The notes beneath the pieces are model-generated. The model had not been told where the DNA came from and ran no database searches. It saw nothing but the letters and a program-made list of their open reading frames with translations. Shown here piece by piece: positions 12,533 through 23,700 of a DNA stretch of 64,000 nt. Each line of letters begins with the position of its first letter. The stretch's first letter is position 1. The translations under genes were made by a program, and so were the position numbers. Source of the stretch: Prostheceraeus crozeri (Eukaryota > Platyhelminthes > Polycladida > Euryleptidae); contig CAJQUW010003469.1 in assembly GCA_907163375.1 (NCBI GenBank), forward strand, positions 248,001 through 312,000, read 5' to 3'.

Positions 12533-12664
12533 CATTTGGATTGCCATTGCTCCATCAAGTGCGGTAGGAAGGGCGTCATATGGTGTCACTTAGTGAGAGG
12601 AGAGAACCTTGGCAGCATATTATTAGAAATGCATTCTAGACTTTCAAATTAAGCTCATTATGTT

Positions 12665-12928
12665 ACATTAAGGATCGGAAGATCATACCGGTTGGAATGA
12701 ACCCCATTTCATGCATCAAAATATTCAACCATTATTCATAAGCAAGGCTTTATTTAATTAATCTGATGTTTTATATTCTCTGAATATAAGTGTCAACAGC
12801 CGGCCGGTAAAGACGGAAATCGCTTTTATCTCCGACAACCAGCCTTGTATTGCTAACGCTGAACGCGCGCGCATAAACAAATTTTCTATCGAAGTGAGTG
12901 TCTAATTGTCAGATTTCTATGATTCGCT
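12665..12928 (+). repeat. diverged direct repeat, copy 1
   Basis: This matches copy 2 at 13255-13503 along its whole length. Shared blocks include CCCCATTTCATG, ATTCATAAGCA, TGATGTTTTAT.TTCTCTGAAT, AAGTGTCAACAG, ATCTCCGACA, CTTGTATTG.TAAC and AGATTTCTATGA. The offset is about 590 bases. The flanks give no family; it may be an old tandem duplication or ends of a lost element. Confidence 0.65.
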
Positions 12929-13254
12929 TTTTCGCTATTGTTTGGCTTGCTCATATCCAGCAAAATTTTAAGGATTGTTTTTTTTATAATTTCGTTGAGT
13001 TAATAAACGCTTCAAATTCGACATCAGAGTAATCATGAATGGGAGTTCAACACACGTTGCGAGTTGTCAAGTGACTAAGATTCCTAGATTTATCCTTTCA
13101 ACCGCAAATAGTTCACTGCTGAAATTCGGGTTGCATTTCACTCTATTGTGTAAGACGTCAGATACTGCAAGCCACAAAGATGTCATCATTTTCATTTCCT
13201 GAGAAGAATATATTCTTTTTTTCTTGAATTTCAAGATAAGTTCATTCTGATGTC

Positions 13255-13503
13255 ATAATGAAGATCAGAGGATGACTTCGATTAAAATGAGCCCCATTTC
13301 ATGGATTAGACTATTCAACAATTGTTCATAAGCATTGCAGTTATTATTTTGATGATGTTTTATCTTCTCTGAATGGTAAGTGTCAACAGGGGTACTGCTT
13401 TGATCTCCGACACTCACACTTGTATTGTTAACACCGAACGTGTTTTCTTAAACATATTTTCACTCGGATTGAGCATCTATTAGCCAGATTTCTATGACTC
13501 GAT
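13255..13503 (+). repeat. diverged direct repeat, copy 2
   Basis: Second copy of the repeat at 12665-12928, same orientation, with scattered substitutions and small indels that imply considerable age. Confidence 0.65.
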
Positions 13504-14932
13504 TGTCGGGCTTGGAAAGAAGCCTGTGAATGCAGCTGCGTGTGAATCGTTGCGTCAATCATCCTCGAGCTAGCATTAACTGGCGCCATAGTTGAGCATA
13601 GTCGCTTGGAAAAATAGTCGCAGGTAAAATGGGAAGTCATTTGAACCTGAAGATGGCTGATATTTTACCTGAAGATGGTCTGTGGATGCTGATCGAAACA
13701 TTTTTTATGTAATGTTAATAATAATTGTTTAAAATCAAAACATACCTGATTCTTTTCAACATACTTTCATCTTCTCTCCATAGTAAAGCTGCGACGGACC
13801 GATCATTATCAATGCGGACATTCCTTTTGAAATGCTTTGTGGCTTTTGTTCTCCAATGATTACATATTCATTTCTATCGTATTCTAATTTTATCCGTCTC
13901 CTATTGTTTTCTCTTTACATGTATGTTTGTCACTTGTGAATATTTAATATCTTATCAGTCTGTGCGTGACCATTGGAATCGATTCAAGGTTGGATATTGG
14001 ATGCGTGTAATTAATAAGCAATGAGCTTGAAAAATAAAGAAAATAATAAAAAAAATAAATAAAAAAAAATTCGAAAATAAAAAAAAAAAAGATAGGAATA
14101 AAAAAATAAAAAAAATAAAAAAAATAAAGTACAACAAAAAAAACATAATAAAAAAAAAAAAAACAAAACAAGCAAAAAATAAATAAAAAGAAGTAAGAAA
14201 ATCAATAACTGGTTTGTCAAAGTCATTCTCACTCGATATTGATACACCCAACATAGCTCTTAGACCGAAAGCTTGTGCGAGTAATAATATTTATTTCGAG
14301 CTTAACTCGAATTCTACAATTTCATTATGAATATGACTTTAGAATTTGTTGGTCTGAATTTTTGTAGTTGTAGCTGCAGAGCTACGTTTTCAAAATGAAT
14401 GCCGAGCCCAGTAGCCCTTCTTCGACAAGTTCGAAAACAAAAGATATTTTCACCGTTTTCAACATGGGTTTCATCAAAGTTAGCTGCCAAAAACTAAAAA
14501 CCTCAAAAAAATCATTAAATCTGCGACGAAAAGTTGGTTAGTTGTTTTCGAACTTGTGAATGCTAGTAGGGCAAACTTTGATTTCGCAAGTGCGTGAAAA
14601 TGTCTTGGACACCACGCGAATTGATTGATAAATGTCCTTTGTATTGTAATTGCAAAAGATCGCACTGTACTGACTTGACATATTTCAGATATCCTGAGAA
14701 GGCCTGCTTTGCGCATGGATCATCAGACAGTGTAAGTTTGAATTTCAACTTAATAAGATTGGCTATACGGTTTCATGTTCGTCTTGCACCAATAGTAATT
14801 ATGCTATTTTTTGCTTTATTCATACTTATACTATATATATATATATATATACTATACTATATATATACTACTCATATACTAACCCCCCCATATATATATC
14901 AAATATCATATATACTATGATATATATATATT
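13504..14932. other. AT-rich spacer with low-complexity tracts
   Basis: It contains an A-rich tract of AAAATAAA units (about 14030-14190), whose complement gives spurious Phe/Ile-rich frames, and a degenerate TA microsatellite at about 14834-14935. A small splice-like segment at 14690-14735 has no recognisable coding content. Confidence 0.5.
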
Positions 14933-16990
14933 ATACGTGGTCCTTTGTGTTGAATCCAAAATGTCCCGGCACTTAAACTACTTGCAGATAACCTGATGTC
15001 TATAACGGATACTGATTCAGAAGTAAATTTAGGTCTTTAAGGCATGAGACACAATATGGTTCGCCGAAATATTTTTTTCCGGTCAGTTTTCTATGTTTTA
15101 AAAAATATTTTATACATATTTCTAACATGAATTTCTGTATTTTCAGAATTGAGGTCGAGGATCCGATTTGTCTTATTGCTTATAGTTAGATTGATTTTGA
15201 TTTGTACCCTTATTTGGACGGATATCTTTGGCCATGAATTTTATCTGCACGTCCTTTTGTTATTTAGCTTCATGTGTTACGGATATCAATCAGTGAAGTT
15301 CATTCAGCCACGCATTCATTAAGAAAATCCGTGTCAATCGACTGGTTCTTTGTTCTATCAGTTTTCATGATGGATGGTGACAAGCGTGTCTTCAGGTCGA
15401 ATATCGCTAGGTGTGATTACGGGGGGGGGGTGGGGGGGGGGGGGGGGGGGGGGATACCTCCTGATCCGCAGGCCTTCGCTTTAATGCTGAGTGATTTTTT
15501 CTAAAGCGAATTACAGCCTCCGGACACCATGGAAGCCAAAGCTCCATCGAGAACTACTGCTTCTATTTCTGGTATACAGCGAATTTAAACAGCTCGGACA
15601 GACAATGTTGGAGCAAGATTTTTCTCAACTGTTGGTCGGCTTCGCCGCAGGATGATTCGGGAGGAAGGAGAAATCGTCTCGTCAGTGCGATGAAGTGATT
15701 ACAGCCACACAGAAAGGGATAACCATGCCAGTGAGTATGTCGAAGAGGGAGTTGCGAATCAGTTTATCCCCTCTGTCATGGAATCATCGAAAGACTTGGA
15801 TTATCGCAAAGAAACTGGCATTCCACGTTTCGTACCGAAGTTTCTGTCACCTGACACATGAAGGAGAAACAGTTTCTTCTGGCGCGATCTCGTGGACACA
15901 GTCAAATTTGGCATCTCCTTCGAAATGCACGGAGATCAAGTTTCTGAACTGCATCCCTATACAGAGGATTGAAAAACCCCCACCCCCCCCCCCCCAAAAA
16001 CACCTTTAAGTTTGTATCTGCATCTCAAGTAAGCAGAGCGAGGGAATCTGCAGAGTGGTCGACCAATCAGGCGAGTCTGCCCCTTTGAAACAAATTGCGA
16101 TCCGGAACTATCACAATCTCCCGGTCGTTGATGCTGACGAGTCTTTTGGAACGCTTCGGGAATCCAACTGGTTGACCTTTGCGGATATAAAGGAGTAAGA
16201 ATCCAATAGCGAATATTTTTATTCAATACATCTGTTATCTGAAGCGAGGAAGAAAATATAAGGAAAGGCCACGAAAAACCATTCACCTCTACTTGCTTCA
16301 TGCACCAATGCCTCCGATTCACACCTCGCATATGGAGACTAAAACCATTTGTTGCCCTTAACGAGAAACGGATTTTCCAACTACTTGAGCCATCCTCATG
16401 CCTTCCTTAATCTCACCCTGACTTGGCCCAAGTTGACTTCTATCTGTTTAGATTCCACAAAAGCATCTTCCGTGGACACCATTTTGAATCGCCACGTTGA
16501 ACTGCGGGATGCAGTTAAGCGTTTTTGATAAATCTTTGACACCGAAATTTTTTTCATAAAGCTTTTTGTGAAATGAGGACTTCGTTGGCAAAAGCTGACG
16601 AATGCTAACGGCTCATACATTGAACAGTAAAACTGTTTTCTGGAAAAACATTTGTTTTTCCGTTACCTTCATTAGTCACGGTTATTAGTGATAGCTTAAT
16701 CGTCAAGTTATCTAAATTTATTTTTTTTATACTTTTTTTTTTTTTTTTTTTTTTATTTTTTAAACAACAACAAAAACACAAAAAATTCTAAATCGTTAGA
16801 TTTCTAGGAAAATCTTGAAATTCAGCAAAATGTTTGAAAATTGAAAAATAGAAAACTGAACCGGAAAAATTTCGGCGACCATATTTCTCATGCCCTTAAA
16901 GACCTAATTTTACATCTGAAGTTGTATTCGTTTATCACAGAATATCTGCAAGTAGTTTAGTCGGGACATTTTGGATCACCACCACCGTAT
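14933..16990. mobile_element. 2-kb element with long (about 170 bp) terminal inverted repeats
   Basis: The left arm (about 14933-15130) contains ATCCAAAATGTCCCG, TAAACTACTTGCAGATA, TTAGGTCTTTAAG and TCAGTTTTCTAT. The right arm (about 16830-16990) is the reverse complement with the same blocks in the same order. The interior has a 33-base G-run, a C-run near 15976 and coding-like scraps (15695-16009 plus, 15957-16331 minus) that I cannot assign. Superfamily unknown; no transposase is identified. Its right end directly adjoins the mariner. Confidence 0.65.
15421..15453 (+). repeat. poly-G run
   Basis: Ten G, one T, then twenty-two G. It lies within the long-TIR element. Exact length is probably unreliable in any assembly. 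Confidence 0.9.
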
Positions 16991-16996
16991 CACTAA

Positions 16997-18500
16997 CGAG
17001 GGCAAGAGTCAACAAATAATTTGCACTTTTGTTCATTTACCATTAATTTTAACAATCTACAACAGGAAAACGTCATCATTTTTCCAATATAGTCACCATT
17101 TCGTTCAACAACACTTGTTCCACCGACGCACAAGACTGCTTAACTGGCCCTCAGAGAAGAAGGTATTCGGGCCAGGAACCTCAGCCACTCATGCACCGCC
17201 ATCTTTCACCCTCTTCATCTGGTCGAGAAACCGGACGTCCGCCGCAGAGCTTCTTTCAAGGGTCCGAAGACGGGGTGTGAAATCGGAAGGTGGCGAGGTC
17301 TGGGCTGTAAGGAGGATGTTCCAGGACCTCAAAACGGAGATCGTGAAGAGTTTTCCACAGTCGTCTTCGCCGCCGAATGAGGACGTGCTTTATCGTGCAG
17401 TAGGATGACACCTCGCGACAGCAATCCACGGCGCCGAGTTTCGAAAGGCTGTTCGAAAGGACCTGTGACGCAAACTTTTCACACGAGTATCCGTCACTGG
17501 TGACCGTTGATCCTCGCTCGGTGTAATGCTCAAGTACTGTGGCCCTCGAGAGCGTCCCAAAATACAGTGAGCATAAGCTTTCCAGCAGATGGCCGACTCT
17601 TCGAATTCTCCTTCTCGGGACCGGTGAGTTTGGATGCTTCCATGTCATTGATTGGACGTCTTACTCTCCGTGCTCGAAATGGTGGACCCACGTTTCGTAC
17701 ACCGGTGATTATCTCGCTTCAGGAAATCTTACGGCCCTTCGTTCTCATCAAGCGTTGCAGGTGCGCCTGTTGACTGCGATTAGACTTTCGTCGATTGTCT
17801 TTGTGTTGACGCATCAGTAAGGACTGTCTGGGCACCCCATTGGCACTCACTTTTCGGAACCCAAGTTCGTTTGTGAAGAGATATATGTGAGCAGATCCCT
17901 GGCTTACTCCTAGCTTCACGGCTCACCATGTCGACTGTAACTCTTCTGTCCTCCCATTACCATCTCCTCAGCTTGCTCGATCTTATCCGACCCTGTCGAT
18001 GTTCGAGGACGTCCGGCTCCTTCTTGGTGCGATACACTTGTGCGACCAGCCTTAAAGTGATCAATTCCAGTGGTAAAACACAGTACTTTTGCATTAAGCG
18101 CATTGTCGCCATATTGTAATCGATAGTTTGCGATGGATTGTCGGCTCCCGAGCAACCCTTCAGAACCATAGGAAGCGGATACAACAGCTCGCTGGCGTTC
18201 CTTCTTCGGTGCTGACGGAGAAGTGGCGCAGACATCTCGAGCATTAATGCGAATTGTTTATTGAACCGTCAACCACTTTCTTCATTTAAGCGATCGGCGC
18301 TAAGCTCGTGTTTCACTTCCTTTCATTCACAAATAGGAGTGGCAGCTAAGAGTGCTTCAGTAAGCCTGGAATCTGAAAAGCAGACACAGAAAGGAGTGGT
18401 GCAGTTAACTCTTTACCAAGAAACAGAAGCAATCGAGTGATGAAAAATAGACTCGTAAATCAAAAATGAAAAAGTGCAAATAATTTTTGACTTGCCCTCG
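16997..18500 (-). mobile_element. mariner (Tc1/mariner) element, full length, dead
   Basis: Terminal inverted repeats begin CGAGGGCAAG at 16997 and end CTTGCCCTCG at 18500, each continuing into TAATTTGCACTTTT-like sequence. TA lies beside the right end. The minus strand encodes a mariner transposase in pieces: EYGDNAL-like N-terminus (about 18110), FKAGRTS, GRPRTSTG, LGFRKVSA.GVPR (about 17860), LMRTKG, GTLSRATVLEHYTERGSTVT (about 17560) and LQDLRF-like LHDLRFEVLEHPPYSPDLA (about 17300) with the last catalytic Asp, then FFSEG and RRWNKC. Numerous frameshifts and stops make it inactive. About 1.5 kb long, larger than the usual 1.3 kb. Confidence 0.88.
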
Positions 18501-18510
18501 TATATATATT

Positions 18511-19022
18511 GTTTGTAAGTTTTTTATCTCAAGGCCTACAAGGCTTGATTGAAATTTTTCTGCTAATTTGTGATGTTCTTTGTGTTGATTCTTTTTACTG
18601 ATCTTCGTATAATTTGGTAATAAATTGTTTTCTTCACATGTGATGTTAAATTGAATGTCTTTTTCCAATTTGATACATTTATTCAGTAGTTTTTCTGTTC
18701 TTCTATATTGTTGTAATTCTGCTGTTGTCAGTGTTTTGATGATGATGAATGAGTACCATTGTATTGCAAAATATTTACATCAAAAATATCATCATCAAAA
18801 CATTGACAACAGCAGAATTACAACAATATAGAAGAACAGAAAAACTACTGAATAAATGTATCAAATTGGAAAAAGACATACAATGTAACATCACATGTGA
18901 AGAAAGCAATTTATTACCAAATAATAATAGATCAGTAAAAGGAATCAACATAAAGAACATCAGAAATTAGCAGAAAAATTTCAATCAAGCCTTGTAGGCC
19001 TTGAGATAAAAAACTTACAAAC
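18511..19022. repeat. large palindrome with Penelope-like coding arms
   Basis: Left arm 18511-18746 and right arm 18788-19022 are near-perfect inverted copies around a 41-base loop. Each arm read inward-out encodes the same peptide (ELQQYRRTEKLLNKCIKLEK, then NITCEENNLLP), resembling the region just before the reverse transcriptase in Penelope-like elements. Inverted fragments of this kind are common at Penelope-like ends. The family call is tentative; the copy is a fragment. Confidence 0.6.
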
Positions 19023-19061
19023 AAAATTGATATCAATAAGAAAAGAATTGACTGTAAACTT

Positions 19062-19096
19062 GATATATATATATATATATATAGATATATATATAT

Positions 19097-19131
<35 letters not shown>
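19062..19131. repeat. (TA)n microsatellite
   Basis: About 70 bases of TA repeats with a few GA interruptions, forming the left border of the fold-back element that follows. Confidence 0.9.
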
Positions 19132-19132
<1 letters not shown>

Positions 19133-19663
19133 ATCTGGTACACTTCTTCGACACAGACACTTCTTCGACAAGTTGATATCTATGTTTTCGGACATTTGTT
19201 CGACAGAAAACTTCTTCGACAAGACATTTGTTCGACACGGACACTTCTTCGACAAGACATTTGTTCGACACGAACACTTCTTCGACAAGTTCTGCATGAA
19301 TAATGCTTTATCTAGCATGAATAGTTCTGCATGAATAGAATTTTAGGTACTGGCTATCTTTCGTCTTTATGGTAATATCTTAAATTACAAATACGCTTCT
19401 AGTTCAATCTATGCGATGCAAGAATTATATTTTTTTAGAAAGGAAAAAAATTAATTTAAGACAAAAAGTATAAAAAAGATGCAAATTCTCAAAAAATACA
19501 CAACCTGAAAAAGAAAAAAACTATAATTGCTTAATAACGAACAAACGTCGTGTCGAAGAAGTGTCCGTGTCGAACAAATGTCGTGTCGAAGAAGTGTTCG
19601 TGTCGAAGAAGTGTTCGAAAATTTGTCGAACAAATGTTCGTGTCGAACAAGTGTTCGTGTACC
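19132..19663. mobile_element. fold-back element A with tandem-repeat arms
   Basis: The left arm (19138-19290) is a tandem array of ACTTCTTCGACA and ACATTTGTTCGACA units. The right arm (about 19541-19663) is the same array inverted. Both outer ends begin GGTACAC. The middle (about 19300-19540) is AT-rich and unique. TA microsatellites lie directly outside on both sides. Arms made of short tandem repeats are the hallmark of fold-back type elements; no protein is encoded. Confidence 0.75.
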
Positions 19664-19740
19664 ATATATATATATATATATAATTTCGAGGAATTGAATC
19701 AATTTCCGTCAAAGTGCTCAACTGTGAAAGGAGCAACGTA

Positions 19741-19788
19741 TACCCAAAGTTAGGAGGACCGAGTTCTGAGTTTTTCCTCCCAACTTTG

Positions 19789-19792
<4 letters not shown>
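19741..19792. repeat. 52-bp hairpin bounded by TA repeats
   Basis: TACCCAAAGTTAGGAGG (19741-19757) pairs with CCTCCCAACTTTGGGTA (19776-19792) with one mismatch. It runs straight into a TA microsatellite on the right. It is the middle member of the three inverted-repeat units in this cluster. Confidence 0.75.

Positions 19793-19873
<81 letters not shown>
19791..19873. repeat. (TA)n then (GATA)n microsatellite
   Basis: About 30 bases of TA followed by about 13 GATA units. Confidence 0.95.
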
Positions 19874-19875
<2 letters not shown>

Positions 19876-19883
19876 GAAATGTG

Positions 19884-20454
19884 CGCTCCTGCCCCACCGA
19901 ATTGTACTCTCCTGCCCCACTTGTACACTCCTGCCCCACGGACGAATATGAAATGTACGCCCCTGCCCCACAATTGTACGCTCCTGCCCCCATGTGCACC
20001 CCTGCCCCACTGACTCTCCTGCCCCACGTATGAGCTTTTGCGGAATATGATTGTGCATTGATATGTAATGTTGTGAAAGAAGTGCTATGGATGTCAACAC
20101 CTCCAAATGCCTGGTCCGACGATTGCTGTAGGCCCTGGTCCCTTCAATTTTCGTATTTAGAGTTAGCTTTTGCGGAATATGATTGTGCTGTGATATGTAC
20201 TGATATGAATGAAGATATATGACAGTCAGAGCACCTCCAAATGCCTGGTCCAACGATTGCTGTAGGCCCTCAATTTTCGAATTTAGAGTTAGCTTTTGCG
20301 GAATATGATTGTGCATTGATATGTACTGATGTGAATGATTAAGATATATGACAGTCAGAGCACCTCCAAATGCCTGGTCCGACGATTGCTGTAGGCCCTG
20401 GTCCCTTCATGTACAAGTGGGGCAGGAGAGTACAATTCTCGGTGGGGCAGGAGT
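19884..20454. mobile_element. fold-back element C with CTCCTGCCCCAC arms
   Basis: The left arm holds about seven copies of CTCCTGCCCCAC spaced roughly 18-20 bases apart (19884-20027). The right arm (20410-20454) is the inverse of the outermost two. Outer arms share GCCCCACCGA, AATTGTACTCTCCTGCCCC and ACTTGTACA. Between them lie three 126-132-base tandem units. GATA repeats flank the left and TATATA the right. Confidence 0.75.
20033..20410 (+). repeat. three tandem copies of a 126-132-bp unit
   Basis: Each unit starts AGCTTTTGCGGAATATGATT (20033, 20165, 20291) and contains CACCTCCAAATGCCTGGTCC and GATTGCTGTAGGCCCT. Copies are highly similar, so the array is young or homogenised. It forms the core of fold-back element C. 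Confidence 0.9.
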
Positions 20455-20682
20455 TATATATATAATGAAATCATGAGTGGTGAATTTCACGTAAATCGAT
20501 GGCCATTTTAGCGCCATATTTTTCAAATCGCATCGAATCCAGTGTAATCCATCTTGCATCATGTAGTGCATGATATCGGAATGCCCTATCTATCTCATGT
20601 TTATTGTGAAGTTGTGTACTTAATTCGCAACATAATTTAGAAAACGGAAGACAAAGATTGTTTTGTGAAAACATTTTGTAAC

Positions 20683-20756
20683 ATGAGGTGCAAAAATACT
20701 GGTATTTTGTTGCCAAACGGTGACATTGTTGCAATAACAAGTAAACAGGAGACTGT
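20683..20756 (+). CDS. edc4: EDC4 exon 1 (proposed start)
   Basis: The frame from ATG 20683 ends in AITSKQETV, corresponding to human NLQEKQVI just before the GDDSS motif. The donor is GTGAGT at 20757, phase 2. The frame stays open upstream only to a TAG at 20638. Human EDC4 has roughly 60 more residues here, so either the leader is shorter or this is not the first exon. An opposite-strand frame over 20471-20740 is most likely a shadow. Confidence 0.65.
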
Positions 20757-23700
20757 GTGAGTACATATTTGATATTTTGCTATTTTCGCATGCCATCAAG
20801 TTATTTTAGGTGATATTTCATCGGGAATACTGTCAAAAAGCACATCATTTGTTTAATAGCAGAAGATAGTATAGTGTACATTAACCAATAAATAGAACGA
20901 TGGATGTCACCGATCATTCTTCTAGAGCGATCGTCTATCTATTCATAAAATATATAATTACAAGCATATTTACAAAATATATAGTATTAGTTCATAGTTT
21001 TCAGATTTTCTCGATAATTTGTGAGAGTTTTGTTACCAAAGTATGCATCGGCAACAGAGTAATTCACCTTTAAGGATTACTATGTGCAATAAGTTATTTT
21101 TCTTTGACTGACACTGTGTAAGATGTAATTCACCATCTGGTGATGACCGCAGTCAGGTAGTCCTGCTTAAACGGTTTTCATTCGTGATATGCATCGTGAA
21201 ACACGAGTGACTGTTAAGTACACATTACATGGATGAATATAGCACTCGCTGATGCTTTTTCTTTCCTGTGGTCCAAACCTTCGAATCCTTCAAAAATATC
21301 CTCCATATCTTCAACACACAAAATCAATCCTTATTACGATTCTAACTTTGTATTTCTGTACATTCCCTTATTCATAGCAGTCTTCTCAGATCATCTACAT
21401 TTTCGCCCATCACACATTGCCGTAAGTAAATGCACCTTCAATGCAAATTTTGATAACGTCTCTTCGTTTTCATGAAAAAGGTGCTTATGAATGTCAGCGA
21501 GGGAATTCCCCAAATGTAGGCTATCAAAGCCTCTCAAATCGTATTCTGACTTCGCACAAATGATTAAAACTCGTACTTCGTCACCCTAGCTATGACTCAA
21601 ATTGGATTTGCTCATAACTATAGGTGTAGCTGTACAACATGTTTTATCAAGCTAGAAATGTTTCGGTATCTTATTAAGTTTCGAAAACCAATTGAAATTC
21701 GTAAAATTCCGCGTAGATTTGATTTATTGCTTACTTAAAGCTGTTCACTTCTTTTCAGATACCTTACTGGGAGCGATGAAAGTAGTTCTTTTAATGTTGG
21801 CGATGTCGACATTGTCATGCATGCCAGTTCAAATAGCACTGAGAGCAGAGTTGTTGAAGCCAGCAACAAGGTAATTTTGTTAAATATCAAATATTAATGT
21901 GCATGCATGTACGAAATGTCAAAAAATTCAGACCTGAATGTTCCTTGAGAAGTGTATGTCAAATATTGACTACTCGACCATATTTCTGTGTTTTCTTGAC
22001 CTTCATGACAATACTGTGCGCATTGTATTGGCACGTACGTGCACTGGTGTAGGTCGTGCTGAGTGCATGGTGCTGGAAGCAACAGACAGGCATTGCAGCA
22101 GGCATCGTCTGTCGCTCTCCGCACCTGCATTTTTCATCTTCGCTTATGCTCTATTTTTTCCCGTTACTCCACTACTCCACTTCTGATGCTGTTGAGCGTC
22201 TTCCATACACAGTGCGGGAGTTCCTTGCCGCCTGTAGTCTGGCTTGTGGTAGCTGAGTGCTTGGTGTGGTTCTAAGGAAGCTGCGTCGTGACTTTAGCCT
22301 TGATGGTGCAGGGTTTGCTGCGTGCAGTTCGTGTCTTCTGTCCTCAACGGCCTTCAAAAATTGTTTCCTCGTCGGCTGTGGAGTGTAGGAGCGTGGTATC
22401 GATAAGCTTCCACAGAATTTGATTCCGGGTGCTAGCATTAAATCCGGTATATTCCACACTTCTTGTACGTCAGGCTTCGATCTAGGGTAGCACCAAGATA
22501 CACAGGGTACTCGTAGTGTTGGAGAGGCACACCATCCCAGCTAACTTTCAGCTGTCGTTGCGTTTCTCTGTTGCGCAGGTGAAAAGCGCACTCTTGTGTT
22601 TTGGATGGGTTCACACAAAAATCATTCTCTTCATAATAGCATTTTAAGGCTTCGGGGAGCAACTGTGAGCCCATCGTCAATGGTGGTGAAGTCTCTAGAT
22701 TGGCAGGCTGTGCAAAGGTCGTCAGCATATATGAACCTTTTTATACCAGACGTTTTCGGTTTTGTCATTGGTGTAGATGTTGAACAGTAGAGGTGCCAGG
22801 ACACTCACCTGTGGCAAACCGTTCTTCAGGGTCCTCCATCTGCTCTTTCTTCACCCCAGTATCACATGAAATCGTGGCTTGCTAAGCATGCTTCCAAGCA
22901 GTCTTGAAGGGCTCCCACAGGTGCAATAGTCTTGGCATCACTATGCGATTGCGCGAATTTTTAGACTGCTGCGCTAATTTTGTGAAAGTCACTTAGCAAA
23001 ACTAAAGACAGGAGAACACGTTTAGAAAAAGACAGTTGCAACCGTTGATCTGTGTATGCCACATGGCAATGCAGACAGCGAGCGTATTCTCAAGCAGGTG
23101 GCCAACGTTGTGACTGCAGATCCATCATGTTTGAAAGAGTTGACAATTCATTCTTTTGTGGTGACGAAATCTGTTATGTATGGCTTCCAGAGATCATGCC
23201 AATCACAAAATCACTTTCAAAAAGGTTTTGATGCTCGACATGCTTATGAGCAACGCCTAAAAAGTGAGAAGCAGAAGCGAGAATTGGAAGAAAGAGGAAA
23301 AGCCCGTATCTCGTCAGAAAGAGCTGTCATTGAAGCTGCACGAAAAGAAATAGATGAATTGAGGAAAGATAAAGGAAAGTTAGTGGAGTCCTTGGATAAG
23401 GAGAAAGAGGAGGCTTAAAAGAAAATCTCAGTGGCACAAGAAATGTTGAAGGCCGTTGCCAGAAGCCTTCAACCAGGCTTGCTCTGGGACAAGATCGTCA
23501 TCGATTGTGGGGCTAATTCGATTCAGTATTATTCTTTGAGAGGGTTTTTTGTGTGAAATAGCAGTGAAATAGGACGGTTGCTTTTGGAATCAGCAGGGTC
23601 TTCCCCAGTTTCAGGAGGGCTATTACTTGCGCTTTCTACCATATGACAGGCGCGTTATCGTCTGGGTGAGGCACTCGTTGTTGAGGTCGAGGAGCCATGT

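Noticed and set aside
13944-14254. Phe/Ile-rich minus-strand frames looking like membrane proteins
   Set aside because: They are translations of an AAAATAAA low-complexity tract in three frames.
14690-14735. Possible EDC4 upstream exon between AG and GTAAGT
   Set aside because: No reading frame gives EDC4-like sequence or the required phase.
19138-19663. Regular repeats resembling a CRISPR array
   Set aside because: The units are contiguous tandem repeats without unique spacers, mirrored on the other arm, in an animal genome.
19521-20316. Long minus-strand frames of 168-188 codons
   Set aside because: They run through microsatellites and tandem repeats; multiples of the unit length keep them open.
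20471-20740. 89-codon minus-strand frame with Cys residues, possible zinc-binding exon
   Set aside because: It overlaps the EDC4 first exon antisense, lacks an ATG and matches no family; treated as a shadow.
21399-21423. Possible small exon between TTCTCAG and GTAAGT in EDC4 intron 1
   Set aside because: Exon 1 joins exon 2 in phase without it and its translation has no EDC4 similarity.
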